From Oreocharis arfaki (lineage: Eukaryota; Chordata; Aves; Passeriformes; Paramythiidae), in NCBI GenBank assembly GCA_013398015.1, contig VZRR01011613.1:4160-68159 (forward strand): a stretch of DNA of 64,000 bases, read 5' to 3'. A program made the translations under genes and the position numbers. How positions within the stretch are numbered: the stretch's first letter is position 1; the number at the start of each line of letters is the position of its first letter. Positions 34,827-46,395 of the stretch are shown piece by piece. A model generated the notes under the pieces. It was not told where the DNA came from and ran no database searches. It saw only the letters and a list, made by a program, of their open reading frames with translations.

Positions 34827-37800
34827 GCCAGCCCTTGACCATCTTACCCTCCCTCTGCCCACACAACCCTTGGCTGGCACAGCTCTTCCCCCTCCAAATC
34901 CAAATTACCTCAGCCCCTGGCCTGTGAGGAACAAAGCTCAGTCAGTGCTCAAACGTAGCAGAAAGAGGAGAAAAGTCATAAAGGGGAAGTTAATGGCCCA
35001 GCAAACCCTGTTGAGATCTCTACTGAAACAGACTCGGTTATTTCGGCCCTATCAATCACAGCTTTGATGGTTTCCTTGTTACTGCTCTTCCTGGGGAGAG
35101 ATCCAGGTGAGGAATCCCTGGCTGCCTGGCAGGGGGCTTGTTAGCCAGGGACAGCCTGTGGCATTTATCCCTGTGTCACCTCCTGGTTCTTCTATCTGCT
35201 TGCTCAGCGAAATTTCTCTATCAACATCAATGTCTCCTGAAGTGCTCATTCATTTTGAATTAATTGACACCTGAGTGCTGACAGTTTGTTTTGGGTACAG
35301 CAGGCTGGTCAAAATGCTGCTGTGGAATAAAAGGTTGCTGACAGGAGTTATATAAAAATATTTAAAAATTCACAACACCAGTTGCGGCTGGTGTTCTTTC
35401 TAGAGGTTCAGTTTTGTGCTTAGTTTTCCTTTGAAGTCAGTTCTAAATCAGTTGCAAAGATCACTTTATATAAATTTATTGGACCTATTTGCACTTAAAC
35501 AGGCTCTCCTGGATCTATGGATGCTTACATAATTATAATGTAGCTCTTTGATATAAACATGTGGCTTTGTCTATGATATGTACATTTTAAATAAAATCTG
35601 AAAGAAATCTTAGTTTTCCTGCAAAATGTTGATTAATCCAAGCTGTAAACTTTCTGCCAGATACTAATTCTTTGTGTTTGTAGGCATGTGGTGAAACGAT
35701 GCCTAAATATTTGCAAAGAGTGATATGTCTTTAATATATCCAGTTATTTGTCATTATTTTGAGTTTTGCAGTTAGATAAAGAGCAGTATGTAATTGTTTT
35801 CCATTTTATCTTGCTTGGCATGAGCAAGCTGAAAAAAATCAAACCATAGATAGATGGTTTTGCATAGAATTCTACCAGCTTTGAATAAAATAAGGTCTTT
35901 TCTAGACTAGTTCTTCCTGGCCCACATCTATCACTTGCATTAATTAGAGCATTCTGGTTTAGATGTTTCTATGCACATAGAGCTTTATGAGACCCACATC
36001 ACCAGGGTTTTGTTTGACTTTCACTATAAAGCCCTAATATTTGCAGAGATAAGCATACGCAAATATTTGACTGCAAGCATCCCTTTCAGGGTGTGCAGTT
36101 TGGTTTCAGTTCAGAAAATGCCTTTCTCTGTTTGATTTTCCAGCAAGGATGTGAAATCTTCTGGTAAGTCATCAGACAACTCTGGAGTCTCAGGCCTTCC
36201 ATGCTGTGCTTGCTGGGTAATGATTGATGCAAATACAAAGTAAATGTTCTGTATTGGTAATTTTAAACTCCTACAATTGACTACATGGCAAGTAGAGAAA
36301 GGGGGAGGAATAGTTTCCTAATATATTACAGCTGGCATTTGACTGGTGTGAGACTGGAGGAGAGCAAAAGGGGAAGGTTATTGTTAGTCTTCTGCTGAAA
36401 GTTGGGGGTTTGAAAGACTCTTTGATGAACTTATTCCTTGCCATCTCCTTGTGCTGGGAATGCCATGTGTGTGCTGTCCTGTGCAGCTCCTGCAGCACAC
36501 TAACATTGTGTAGCAACAACAAAAGTGACACTGGCAACATATAGATTTGATGTGTCTTAATGACTTCCAGATCAAATTTTCTCAAATTGCAAATAGATCC
36601 TATTTTCCTATTTTTCTACACAGCTTACAGAAGAGCCTGGTGTCCCACCAGCTGCCTCTCCAGCATCTCTCTGTAGTTCCTGTTTTATTGCTGCCACTGC
36701 CAAACTACTTGGTGTTACCAAGGATGATCCATGCACAGGCTGCAGAGAAATTTGTAATATGAATTGCGAACAATATCTGGAGCCCGAGTGCACAGAAGGA
36801 CACAAAGGAAAATAAGAATAGATTGCCTGTTGCCACTGTGACTGTAGTAAGTCTTGTTTCAAAAGACTGAGAGGATGGATTTAATATAAACTGCAGAAAT
36901 ACGATGTTTAGAGTGGCAAGTCATCATGAAAATTAGAAAATATATTTAGCCCTTACAAGGGCACTGCATTTGGAGTGTTACATTTTTAGACTCTCAGTAA
37001 GCCAGGCACACACTGTCTTAGATCCCCTGACATTTTCATTATTTGAGGCTGACAGTGGACATAAATATTATTGCAGAATAACAAAGCAAAACCCAGCAAA
37101 ACCAACTCAATTTACCTTTGAGTTTTGATAATTAATATTTATTCATATATGAGGGGAATAATGACACACTGTTTTACTGTAATTGAGCCAGAACTTCCTG
37201 AGAGGCCAACCCACAAGATCTTTGGCTGGGGACAGCATTTTAGCAGCAGTGGAAGCCACCCCAGGGACCACAAAGGGAAACCCTGAAGTGCTTGAGAGCA
37301 TCCCAAGGGCAAGGAACGGGATCAAGTATCAAAGCTTATGGATGGGCACAGCCCAGGTAGGCTTGGTTAATGGATTTTAATGGATTTTTGCATCTCACAG
37401 TGATGGTTTTCCCTGTTATCCATCATTGAAGTAAGCATTCCCTTTAAAGCACTTGAACAGGTCTGGTGTGGGTGTCCTCTGACCCAGCTGTGCCACCAGC
37501 AGCAGCTGCAGGAGGAGAGACTGGGAGCACCTGGGAGGTGGCATTGGCCACAGCAAGGTCTCCATGCAGGCATTTAAGATCCAAATCCAGTGGATGTTGT
37601 TGGGAGAATGTTGGATTTCTTCTGCTTCTCATCTGACTGCATCATCAGTGATGTCTGGCTACAGAAGCAAATGAGATATGCAGAATAAAATCCATCTTGC
37701 CATTAACTTCTTTGAAGTTTAATGCAAGAGGAAGTGCACCAACAAGAGCAAATTATAAAAATCACCCATCCCTGACTTTGATGGATGTTCTCCTCACAAA

Positions 37801-38319
37801 CTCACCACACACTGTTTTATGAACTAGGTTGTTTGCCTAAGTCGTCAGCTTATGATTGATTAGAGAAGCAAAATGAGAACATAATCACTTCTACATTTCT
37901 TGCTTACTACAAATAAGAAAGTTTTGTACAACAATTTATTAAAAGCTGATTAGATTAAAACGACATGTATAGTTGGAGTCCTGACAAATAGTTCTTTTGT
38001 ATTCAAATACTTGGTGGTGAAGTGGTTAGCAGAGCAGCCAGTGAGGACTGGCTCCATGTCTGCATCCAAGTGCTGAGGCAGGAATTATTTCCTATGGGAG
38101 TGATCAGGGGACAACAAGGAAATTCAATTTTTGTGTCTGTTCCGTGCCAACTGCTGATGACATCACTAAAATAATCATTCCTTCGAGAAGTCAAGAAATG
38201 TTCTTTCTTGCTGTTTTTTAGTAAGTGAGAGAGATGGGATTATTGACATGGAAAAAAAATCCTAAATTGTAATTTTTCAGAGGTTTGTACTGACAACAAT
38301 TTTTTAATGTAGACATCCT
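34827..38319. other. Unique DNA, nothing recognised
   Basis: AT-rich with a GC-richer part around 37180-37640. No exon, RNA gene or repeat family could be supported. Confidence 0.45.
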
Positions 38320-38325
38320 ATTTAC
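38320..38325. repeat. Left target-site duplication (6 bp)
   Basis: ATTTAC directly outside the LTR. Its partner is GTTTAC at 38699-38704, with one mismatch. Confidence 0.75.
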
Positions 38326-38698
38326 TGTGGAGATTGAGAAGAGAAGCACAGACTCTGCTAGGTGCAGCAAGCAAAGCCAGTTTATTATACAAGTTACCAG
38401 CATTTTATAGTTTATTACTCCTGGGCAAATCCACAGGCTCAAACCCCTCTGCCCCTATTCCCATAGCAACACTTTCAGGTCCTTGCAGATTCCCTCTTGC
38501 GACAGCGATGTCCTGGCTAATCGTCCTTTTGTGCCAGAGGCTCAGGTCATATTCGTCCTGTGTTTGCCTCTTGTTCTTGCCTTGGACTTTGTTTCGTCTC
38601 TCCTTCTTATTCTTGCCTTGAGTTTTTATCTGTCCCACGGTTTTCGCGGCACCAAGGCTAGAAGATCTGCACAACTATCTGCTCTCTGGCACCTGTCA
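38326..38698 (-). mobile_element. Solo ERV LTR, 373 bp, with near-perfect target duplication
   Basis: The element starts TGTGGAG and ends CTGTCA. It is flanked by the 6-mers ATTTAC (38320-38325) and GTTTAC (38699-38704), which differ at one base, as expected for an aged 6-bp target duplication. On the minus strand it has U3, a TATA box (CTATAAAATG, complement of 38403-38410), an AATAAA signal (complement of 38381-38386), then a short R/U5 ending in CCACA. The 89-codon minus frame at 38405-38674 is open U3 sequence with no recognised product. A 6-bp duplication suits an ERVK-like or alpharetrovirus-like integrase. Confidence 0.88.
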
Positions 38699-38704
38699 GT
38701 TTAC
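38699..38704. repeat. Right target-site duplication (6 bp)
   Basis: GTTTAC directly after the CA end of the LTR at 38326-38698, matching ATTTAC on the left at five of six bases. Confidence 0.75.
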
Positions 38705-39142
38705 AATATAAATTCCAGGTTTGATGAATAAATGCATGCATTTTATTAGAATGTGTGGAATAAAATGTTTAATCTGAAATCTAGGAATTATGCTGGAACA
38801 CATTTGTTCCTCTTTCCCAATGGTTTTGCAGGATGTATTTGAGCCCCAAATGTACAAGTACTGAAGCAATATAATATAACTTGTCAATTTTAAAGAAAAT
38901 ATATGGTCATGCTAAGCAAAAAGATTAAACACTATGAAAAATGAAACTATATTGAAGAGCCATAGATTTTAAGAAAAATACGTTCCCAAGGTATCCAAAA
39001 CTGATTCAATTTAATCTGTAACCAGTCCTGAGTAAAGAGGGTAAAATGACTCTTGAACATTATATGAATAAAAAGCATCTTTGGGCAAGGTACTGTCTTT
39101 ATCAAAGTCTTATAAACTACTCAATTTACTTTCAAAACTCAG

Positions 39143-39165
39143 TCTCTCTCTCTCTCTTTTCTCTC
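39143..39165. repeat. CT microsatellite
   Basis: About eight CT units followed by a T-interruption and two more CT units. Confidence 0.9.
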
Positions 39166-42100
39166 AAATTGTGAATGATGGGGAAATGAGTAAGAGAAAG
39201 GCCCTGTTCTTCATTTGGAGAGGACAGATTGCCTTACTTGTCAGATCACTTAGCGTGGGGATAGGCACAGTGTAATGTAATAAGGGATGTGAATTCTCTT
39301 CCACCTTCCAGTGCATGTAGAAATGAGTCACATATTCCCAAAATACACCCCAAGAATGCAGTCATCTCCAAAATTAACTTTCCTTTGCTATCTGCAGCCT
39401 GGATATCTGTGCTGTAGCAGAAGCCATCTCATTGCAGCAGATCCACCAAATTCAAATGAATTGCAGTGGTGGCAGGACAGAAATAAGATATGGTGGAGGT
39501 ATTTCAGCTTAATTTTTCTTTTTAATAGGGTTTGAAACACTGTGTAAGCAGTCTTGATAGCATGAAGTGTTCATGACTGATTTAGAGTGTCCCTAAATTG
39601 AACACATCTTTCACACTGAGTTAAAATCACTTTGTTTTAAGTAAAAGAGATAATTTAACTTAAGTAGACCTTTTACTGCATAGCATGGTGGTGAGTTTCT
39701 TAGCAATATCAATAAATTTTTAAGCTGTTCTGGTGATGCTTTACCAAACTCCTCCTTTCTATGAGCATGTTTTCAGCAGGAAAAGAAAATACTGTAGTAT
39801 GTAGTGAGAATTTGAGTAGTTTTAATTGCATAGCCTTATTTGCTAGCTTTAGATGATGAATGATTTCTAAGCATGTAATTAAACTTACAGGCACTGATGG
39901 CTTCTTACTTAAGTGGCTTAAAATTAAACATGTGCTTTTGTTAATTGATAGATTGGTTAACAACAAGGACCCTGCTTAACCATCCAGCTGGCTGCAGGCT
40001 TGGCATGGCACAGAAAATGAAATGATATCTGTAAAGTTGCTGTGGTCAGGGTGTGTTATAACCCTATTTATCATCAGTAAATTATCAATTCAGCTATTGC
40101 TCTTAAATTTTTTAAAATATTTTTTCTTTTAATAGGGGAAAAAAATACTCAAAGCTTTTTTTTTTGTATTTTTTATATATTTATTTCAGCTCTCTATAGT
40201 GTCTGCCTGTTATCAATTATAAAGAATTCCAACTTGTTTCATATGAAAGACAGGCTTGTTAATGTCTCAGTCCTGCACGACACATCATTAAAGCTCAGAT
40301 ATAGTCATTACTCTGTGCTACAGTGCTTCGGATTATTAATATTTCCAACACTATGAGGATACAGGAGCTGTGCCACTGTTGCATGCATTTCTAAGCCCTG
40401 GGATGGATTAAAGAAGTGGTGCCTGGATACAAAGCATAATAACATTGTCCTGGCCTTTTTTGCAGGATTCTTGCAACATTCAGGGAGGTTTTTCTGTTGT
40501 TTCACCAAGCGTGTGCCAATTAAACTGATGGGAGGACTGAGAGCTAATTGATGACGAGACGGGTTTCCAGAAGTGCTGTGCTAAAGGGAGTAATGTTAGA
40601 TTTGCTTTTGAAAACTCAGGGTTATAAGTTCTGATGCATGCAGGTTCAGACCAGAGACTGAGCAGGATCTAATCCCCAGAAACTCAGCAGGGAGGCTCTC
40701 AGGGGATTGGAAGTTCATCCCATAATTTCCGGCAGATGTCCTGCAGAGCAGAGAGGGCAGAACACATGAAGGGATTTCTTCTTCCCAGGCACATGAACAC
40801 TGCATGATCCACGTGGACACTGGAGAAGGCAGATCTGACATCTCCTGAGTACAATGGGAATCATGCAACTGTATATCCTAGACCAGGAATTCCTCCCTGG
40901 ACTCACATAGAAGAGGCAGATGCGTGATGTTGGACACAGCACACTGACACTCACAAGCAGCTTACAAAGCTGAAGATGTTGGGTCACAACTGATGATGTT
41001 GTGTAATAATTTTGTACCACTACACAGTACAGTGTGATAGGTACAGATATATGGTATATACACTTCTGTAATGGGGGTCAACACAGTGCTGGAAATGGGA
41101 GAAATCCCTGCAAAGAGGGATTTTAGCAGCATAGCTGATGGTATTCCTCAGCTTAGAACAGATTTCAGTCCCAAGTTGCTTTAAGTAAAGAAAAGTGGTT
41201 GCAATGAGGTTTATAACTCTGTTGGAAATTACTTCTAAACTAGATGAGATAACCAGAGGGTTGTCTATTGTGCTGGTGTGTCCCTGCCTGGGCCCTGGCT
41301 GTCGCTTCTGTCAGTGTGACTAAATCCCCTTTTCGTTTTCAGTTTTGCTCAGGGACAGATGAGTCTTTAATATGACAGAACAGATTTTTATCACCAGCCA
41401 ACATGAGAACTTTAGTTCAGTGTTTGGCTCATTGAACTCTTCTTTGGTACTACATAATGGTTTTATAATTATTATTGACTGAATTGTCCTTTTCAATACT
41501 TAATCCCCTTGTATTTTGCTGACCAAGGCAGATGCTCTTATCTCCGATATCTGCAAGATATTTCTTGACTTTTCTGCATTCTCTCCTTGCTGCAGAACAA
41601 ACTTTGATTATGGAAGTTTCATGTATAAAATAAATGAGAGAGGAACCTTGCTAGATGAGGGCAGTGTGGAATGGAGAGAGAAGAGAGCCCTGAGACACCA
41701 GAACTGGAATTTACTCATACCATCTTCTGCACCAGCTTCTTTTCTTGCATTTTGCAGAGTTTAGAAAGTGGCTGAATATACATTCTCTCTTCTGAGCTTT
41801 ATATGTTGTCTTTCCCAATAATCCCTCTTTTACTGATGCATTTTAGCCATTAAATTAAACTTCATAATTGGTATTTTTTATTCCTCCTGCATAGAGACTG
41901 GCAGGGCTGTCTTCTCAGGTGGCTGATTCTGCCTAAGCCCTGTAGTGCTGTAGTTGTGAAGTCTGTGGATTTTGTTGTTTTCTAGGAGAAAAAAAAATCA
42001 CCCTCCTATAATGGGAGAATTTTCTTTTATTATTACTAAAAATTATTTTTGTTACAGCACAATGATTTCTTTTTAATTGAATGCTGCTGTTTTGTCATGG

Positions 42101-42235
42101 GATTGTGTCCTCCTTCCATTGCAAGGGGAAATGGCATCACTTTCCAAGAACCTCTTTGATAGCAACTGCACCAAACACATTTTGACCAGCACAGAGAGGA
42201 AAAGCAGCTCCATGGAACTGCTATTCACAAAATAT

Positions 42236-42260
42236 TCACAAATATTTTCCATATTTGTGA
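42236..42260. repeat. Short inverted repeat
   Basis: TCACAAATAT, loop TTTCC, then ATATTTGTGA: a perfect 10-bp stem. It is AT-rich and could be chance. No function is implied. Confidence 0.7.
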
Positions 42261-45200
42261 GATGAAAGCAAAGCAAGTGAAAATGAAGGGAAGGCAAGAA
42301 CAGTGTGATAGGATAAGCCATACACTGTTCCAGGTTGCCATCCTTGTGCAGGGAAAACTTCTGTGGCCCTCCTTGAGACAACCCAGCATCCTCAGAGGAA
42401 TTGTTCACCTCTGGCAATGGATGATGTCTGGAGCTCTGAGGGTCCTTGATTAAGGAGAACGTTCCAAGATGTGAGTTTGAGCTCAGAGGTTCTCATTAAG
42501 CTTCTTACTGTTTTACTTCTTCTGCAAAATAAATTCTTGTCTAATGGCACATGCACCAGTGTTTCAGAGAAACCCAGAGTACTTTGGCATCTGGCCCCCA
42601 CAGACTTTGCACTTTAGTTATGATATGGGTTTATCCAGATCACTTCCATGAGCATTGAAAAAGCAATCAGCTCCCCAAATCAGCTGCTCATGCTGCTGTC
42701 TGTGTTTATTGACTGGTGACAACTTCAGAACTGTTATCTATCATGATTCCTGCAGCTCAGCAGGTACTAAACATTCTCTTTACTATGGCATATTGAACAA
42801 AATTGGTATGCAAGTCTATTATCAAAGCTTGTAAACACTTGACTAAACTATGTGGCTCAATTAGCAAAGAATAATGGAGCAATAAGTAGAGTGTGTGCAA
42901 TTTTATCAACTCTTTGCAGCTCAGTGACACCTACAGCATTATCAGGAAAACAAAAAGAGCAATTGTCAGTATATCTCACTGAATCCTTGCATATTGCCTT
43001 TGACTAAATCACAAATGTATGTCAGAAAATCAGAAAAAAATATTAACAGCATCAGCACAAAATGCGGCACAGTCAGGTGCATTTGTTCATTATTTAGCAA
43101 ACGTGCAACTTGGTTAATTAAGAATATTAAAATGTGACATCTGAAGTGTGCTATTAAATTATTGAAACAGTAAGGTTGATCGCTAACATACAGTATGCAA
43201 ACAGTTCCTTCATGTATATGTACAAGACAATTTTAAAATTATGTAAACATGAACTCATTTGAAATGGTGCTTTATAATCAGCACGTGAAATGGGTGCTGC
43301 CAGGAACTTCTCTATTGCATCCAAGCTTGGCTTGGCCTAAGGTTCAAGCAAACATTTGAAGATTTAGATTCAGCTGTAGCTAAGCACAGGCAGATGCCCT
43401 CAGCATTTCATTTTCTTCCAGCATTTTCAGTTGCTTTTACACCTAGTTCATTCAACAGCTTCATTTCTTGTTTTGTGCTGTGGATAAAAATGAAAATGAA
43501 ATGTGCAGGCAAAAGCCTGTGATATATAAAGCTATTCCATCTTGTGCTGATGCAGAATTGCTCTTTAAGGACCTGTGTTTCAGTTCCGTGCTGCATTATC
43601 AGAAGTCTGATGTTCTCAGCAGACTGTTCCTGCTGGAATGAAGCTTTAGGGGAGTGAGAAGAAAACAAAAGGAGAAAGGAATGTGTTTGCCACAAGTCTT
43701 GCAGAACACCTTGCTCCCTGCAGGATGCTGTACCCAGGTCATGTGAGGGTGGGATTATATTCCCTTTTCCTCCTCACCAGCAGTAAATCAGTTGACTGAC
43801 TTTCTCCTTTATTAAAGATCTTGATGCCAGCCCAACTGTGTTTAGATCTGTGATTAATATCTCTGGAAGCTCAGATCAAAAAAAAAAAGAGTGAAGGTGG
43901 CACCTGTATTTTCTGCATCCCACAAGGAACAGTCAGTAAAAGGCTGTTCTTGCTGCTCAAAGAAGCTGCTTTGACAGCCTGAAGACCACCCTCTGCAGTA
44001 TTGCGCATGTCTTGGCTGCCACTGTAGGATCAGGAAAGGAAACACAATTGAAGGGCCAGTTTGGGTTTAACCTCTTTGAAAATAAAAATCAGGATCTGGT
44101 ATAATGTAAATGTTGTAGGTGTATAAAAACTTCTCAAGACTATTGGAGACTTTTGCAATATCTGTATCAGCAAAAGATATATTGATGGTATCAAGAATTT
44201 TGACTTTCAGACATTTAAAGATCTGCTTCATTAAAGGATTATTAGCCATGAAGTAACTGGAGACTTTTGCTTCCCTTTAGTTTCTCCCCCCACTTTCCTG
44301 CCAGCCTTACCTGGCTCAGGAGCTGGAGAGAGTTGCTCCCAATAAGAGCAGTAGCATCAGATAATATTATTAGATGGGCTGGGATCTGTGTTTTCTGTCC
44401 CATTTCTCTCATACTCATCCCTCCAAGCCCATTTTCCTCTCCAGGAACAGAGAGATCACAGGCAGGCTGGCTTTGGATCTTAGCTGTCCAAAGCCTGGCC
44501 CAGCAGCAGCCCAACAGCCCTGATTACTTTAGTCTGAGTTTCAGCTTCCTGAGAGAGCTAAGTCATCCCTAGCATCGCATTTCAAGTGGAAATAAAGCAG
44601 AGAAACAGAGAGAGCACAATATTCGGACTTAATTCACTCACTCTGCACTTGCGGAGAAGCCATTTCCAGTGGTGCCATCAATAATGAAATTAGCAACATT
44701 CTTTCTTGTGGCCTAAAGTGGGGTGAATTTAACTACTACTCGTTCATCAGTTGAACTGTCAGGTATAAAATTTTACCTATGCTCTATTTACATGCTCTAT
44801 TCCCATTTAGTTGAGCTAGATGGCGCATTCACATGTAAATATTTACACTGTCCAAACTTTTGCTCAGCAAAATCAAGGCTGACTGTCTCCAGCCAGGGCA
44901 GGGATCTGTCACGCTGCATTAGGTGACCGTATTTCTTATGACAAAGAGAACAGGATTCCTTAAGGCCACAATAAACTGCCAGGGAGACCTCTGGAGCACC
45001 ATGGATCTTCAGCCTGGGAAGTTTTTTCCATCCTGAAGCCATTATGTGTGGCATTAACTACAGCATGTGAATGGGTTCCACAGATTATATCCATAGGAGG
45101 TACTGGGAACCTGCCCCCTCTTATATTGTTCACAGAAATGCACTCCTGTTTTAAGGATTTACGTTTTCATTAAAGAATAATTCTCATAATAACAGCCACT

Positions 45201-45429
45201 GACTAGGGACACTGAATAGGGATGCTTAATGTGGAGTACAGGAGGAAAAAAATAGAACTGCACTTCGAGTAATAAGTTTTGATTGAACGAATGGCTGCTT
45301 TATAAACTTTCATTACTATGATTTCGTCTTAGGGAAATAGCAGCCTGTCAGTTTTTTTCCAGTGGAAAATTTAATCAACAGAAAATGACACATTAGGAGG
45401 ATGAAAAGGCTGCTGGCATCATTTTGCTG

Positions 45430-45435
45430 GAACCT
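45430..45435. repeat. Left target-site duplication GAACCT
   Basis: Exact 6-bp match to 45782-45787, directly outside the TG end of the 346-bp LTR. Confidence 0.92.
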
Positions 45436-45781
45436 TGTTGCCCTGGTTTTTCACTGCATGCCTTGTTCGCATTAGCAGTGAAGGACTTTCTCATAAGTTG
45501 TAAGATAAACAATGCCCATGTTTTTGTAACGAATCTTTTCTAGGCTGTACTTTTAGAATTGTTTTGCATTCCTTCTCCAGAGGCGGAGGAAGGTGATAGA
45601 CTGAATTTATATCCTATCAATTTGGAGAGGCTTAACCTCTTCATCCAATTGTTGATTGTCTGTACATATGTATATAAGTGTGAAAATAAACGAGGGGCGA
45701 GACTTTTGCCCGTTAGCCGGAAACCTTAGCATGTGTATGAAACCTGCGTCCATGCCTGATTGTTAGTGTCGATCTGCGACA
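45436..45781 (+). mobile_element. Solo ERV LTR, 346 bp, with perfect 6-bp target duplication
   Basis: It starts TGTTGCCC and ends CTGCGACA. It is flanked by identical GAACCT 6-mers at 45430-45435 and 45782-45787, which fixes both ends. In plus orientation it has a TATA box (TATATAAG at 45671-45678), an AATAAA signal at 45685-45690, and a GC-richer R/U5 containing ggggcgagacttttgcccg. The perfect duplication and compact size suit an ERVK-like or alpharetrovirus-like element. There is no internal region, so LTR-LTR recombination has left a solo copy. It is one of only two plus-strand LTRs in the window. Confidence 0.93.
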
Positions 45782-45787
45782 GAACCT
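45782..45787. repeat. Right target-site duplication GAACCT
   Basis: Exact 6-bp match to 45430-45435, directly outside the CA end of the LTR. Confidence 0.92.
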
Positions 45788-45820
45788 CACAGCTTTTTTC
45801 TGTCTTTCTCTGCCATTAAG

Positions 45821-46395
45821 TGTCACTGAAACTGTGGGAAAAACAAAAACCTTTCAACAACATTTTTAGTGTTAGAGAATCGAAGCATTACTTTATTCTG
45901 GCCAGAATGTGCAACAGAAATCATTTCATCTACACATAGCCGAGTTGTGCAGAGAAAATCATTCCATTACACATTAATTTTACTAGATTTTTCACAAACT
46001 TTATACCGTCAAAACCTATAGACATTCATTGGTTCAATGTTCATTGGTTCCAAGTTGCACAGTTCTTGGTATTTGGTTTCCTATTGGATATGGATTTCTT
46101 CACCTCTGACGCTAATTAGGTCCTCATTCTTATCTCTCTTTTCCCAGACCAGGTGCCTCCTACCATGCCAGCCGTATTGTTTGGAGATGATGGTCTGTTA
46201 ATGGTCATTATCTTTTGTGTATCTTCTGTGCTTCTCCCAGTCTGCTGAGATGTTAAGCTCATCTGGCCTTCACCTGATGAAAACAATGCCCTGGAAAGAA
46301 ACTTAAATTCCCTTCTGCCGCTGGATTTGATGATTTCAAAGGTCTTTTCCAACCTAGTTCATTCTATGATTCTGTGAAAACCGACTGAAGTAACA
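45821..46395 (-). mobile_element. Solo ERV LTR, family copy 1, interrupted by CR1 sequence
   Basis: This LTR and the one at 58409-58949 match through almost their whole length. It runs from TGTCACTGAAACTG to CTGAAGTAACA. On the minus strand the U3 contains CCAAT boxes (complements of the cattggttc repeats near 46027 and 46043), a TATA box (complement of tttatacc near 45999-46006) and AATAAA (complement of 45892-45897), and ends in CAGTGACA. The flanks TTAAG (45816-45820) and TTAAA (46396-46400) match at four of five bases, a likely old 5-bp target duplication. A CR1 tail at 46321-46376 replaces about 15 bp found at the same place in the other copy. It lies only 39 bp beyond a different LTR on the opposite strand. 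Confidence 0.9.
46321..46376 (+). mobile_element. Tiny CR1 3' tail nested in an LTR
   Basis: The plus strand reads ...gatttcaaaggtcttttcc, then aacctagttc, then attctatgattctgtga, which is the sense-strand 3' end of a CR1 element. It is only about 50 bp long, an extreme 5' truncation. It sits inside the LTR at 45821-46395; the sister LTR near 58918 has aggcaaaggcgaac instead, so the insertion came after the LTR integrated and removed a few bases. Confidence 0.85.

Larger units (their letters stand above)
38705..45429. other. Unique DNA, no gene; possible regulatory block
   Basis: About 6.7 kb without a recognisable transposable element. It contains a short (CT)n run at 39143-39165, a 10-bp inverted repeat with a 5-base loop at 42236-42260 (TCACAAATAT and complement), and an AT-rich, CpG-poor, homeodomain-motif-rich block at about 42770-43290 that resembles a conserved non-coding element. 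Confidence 0.45.
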
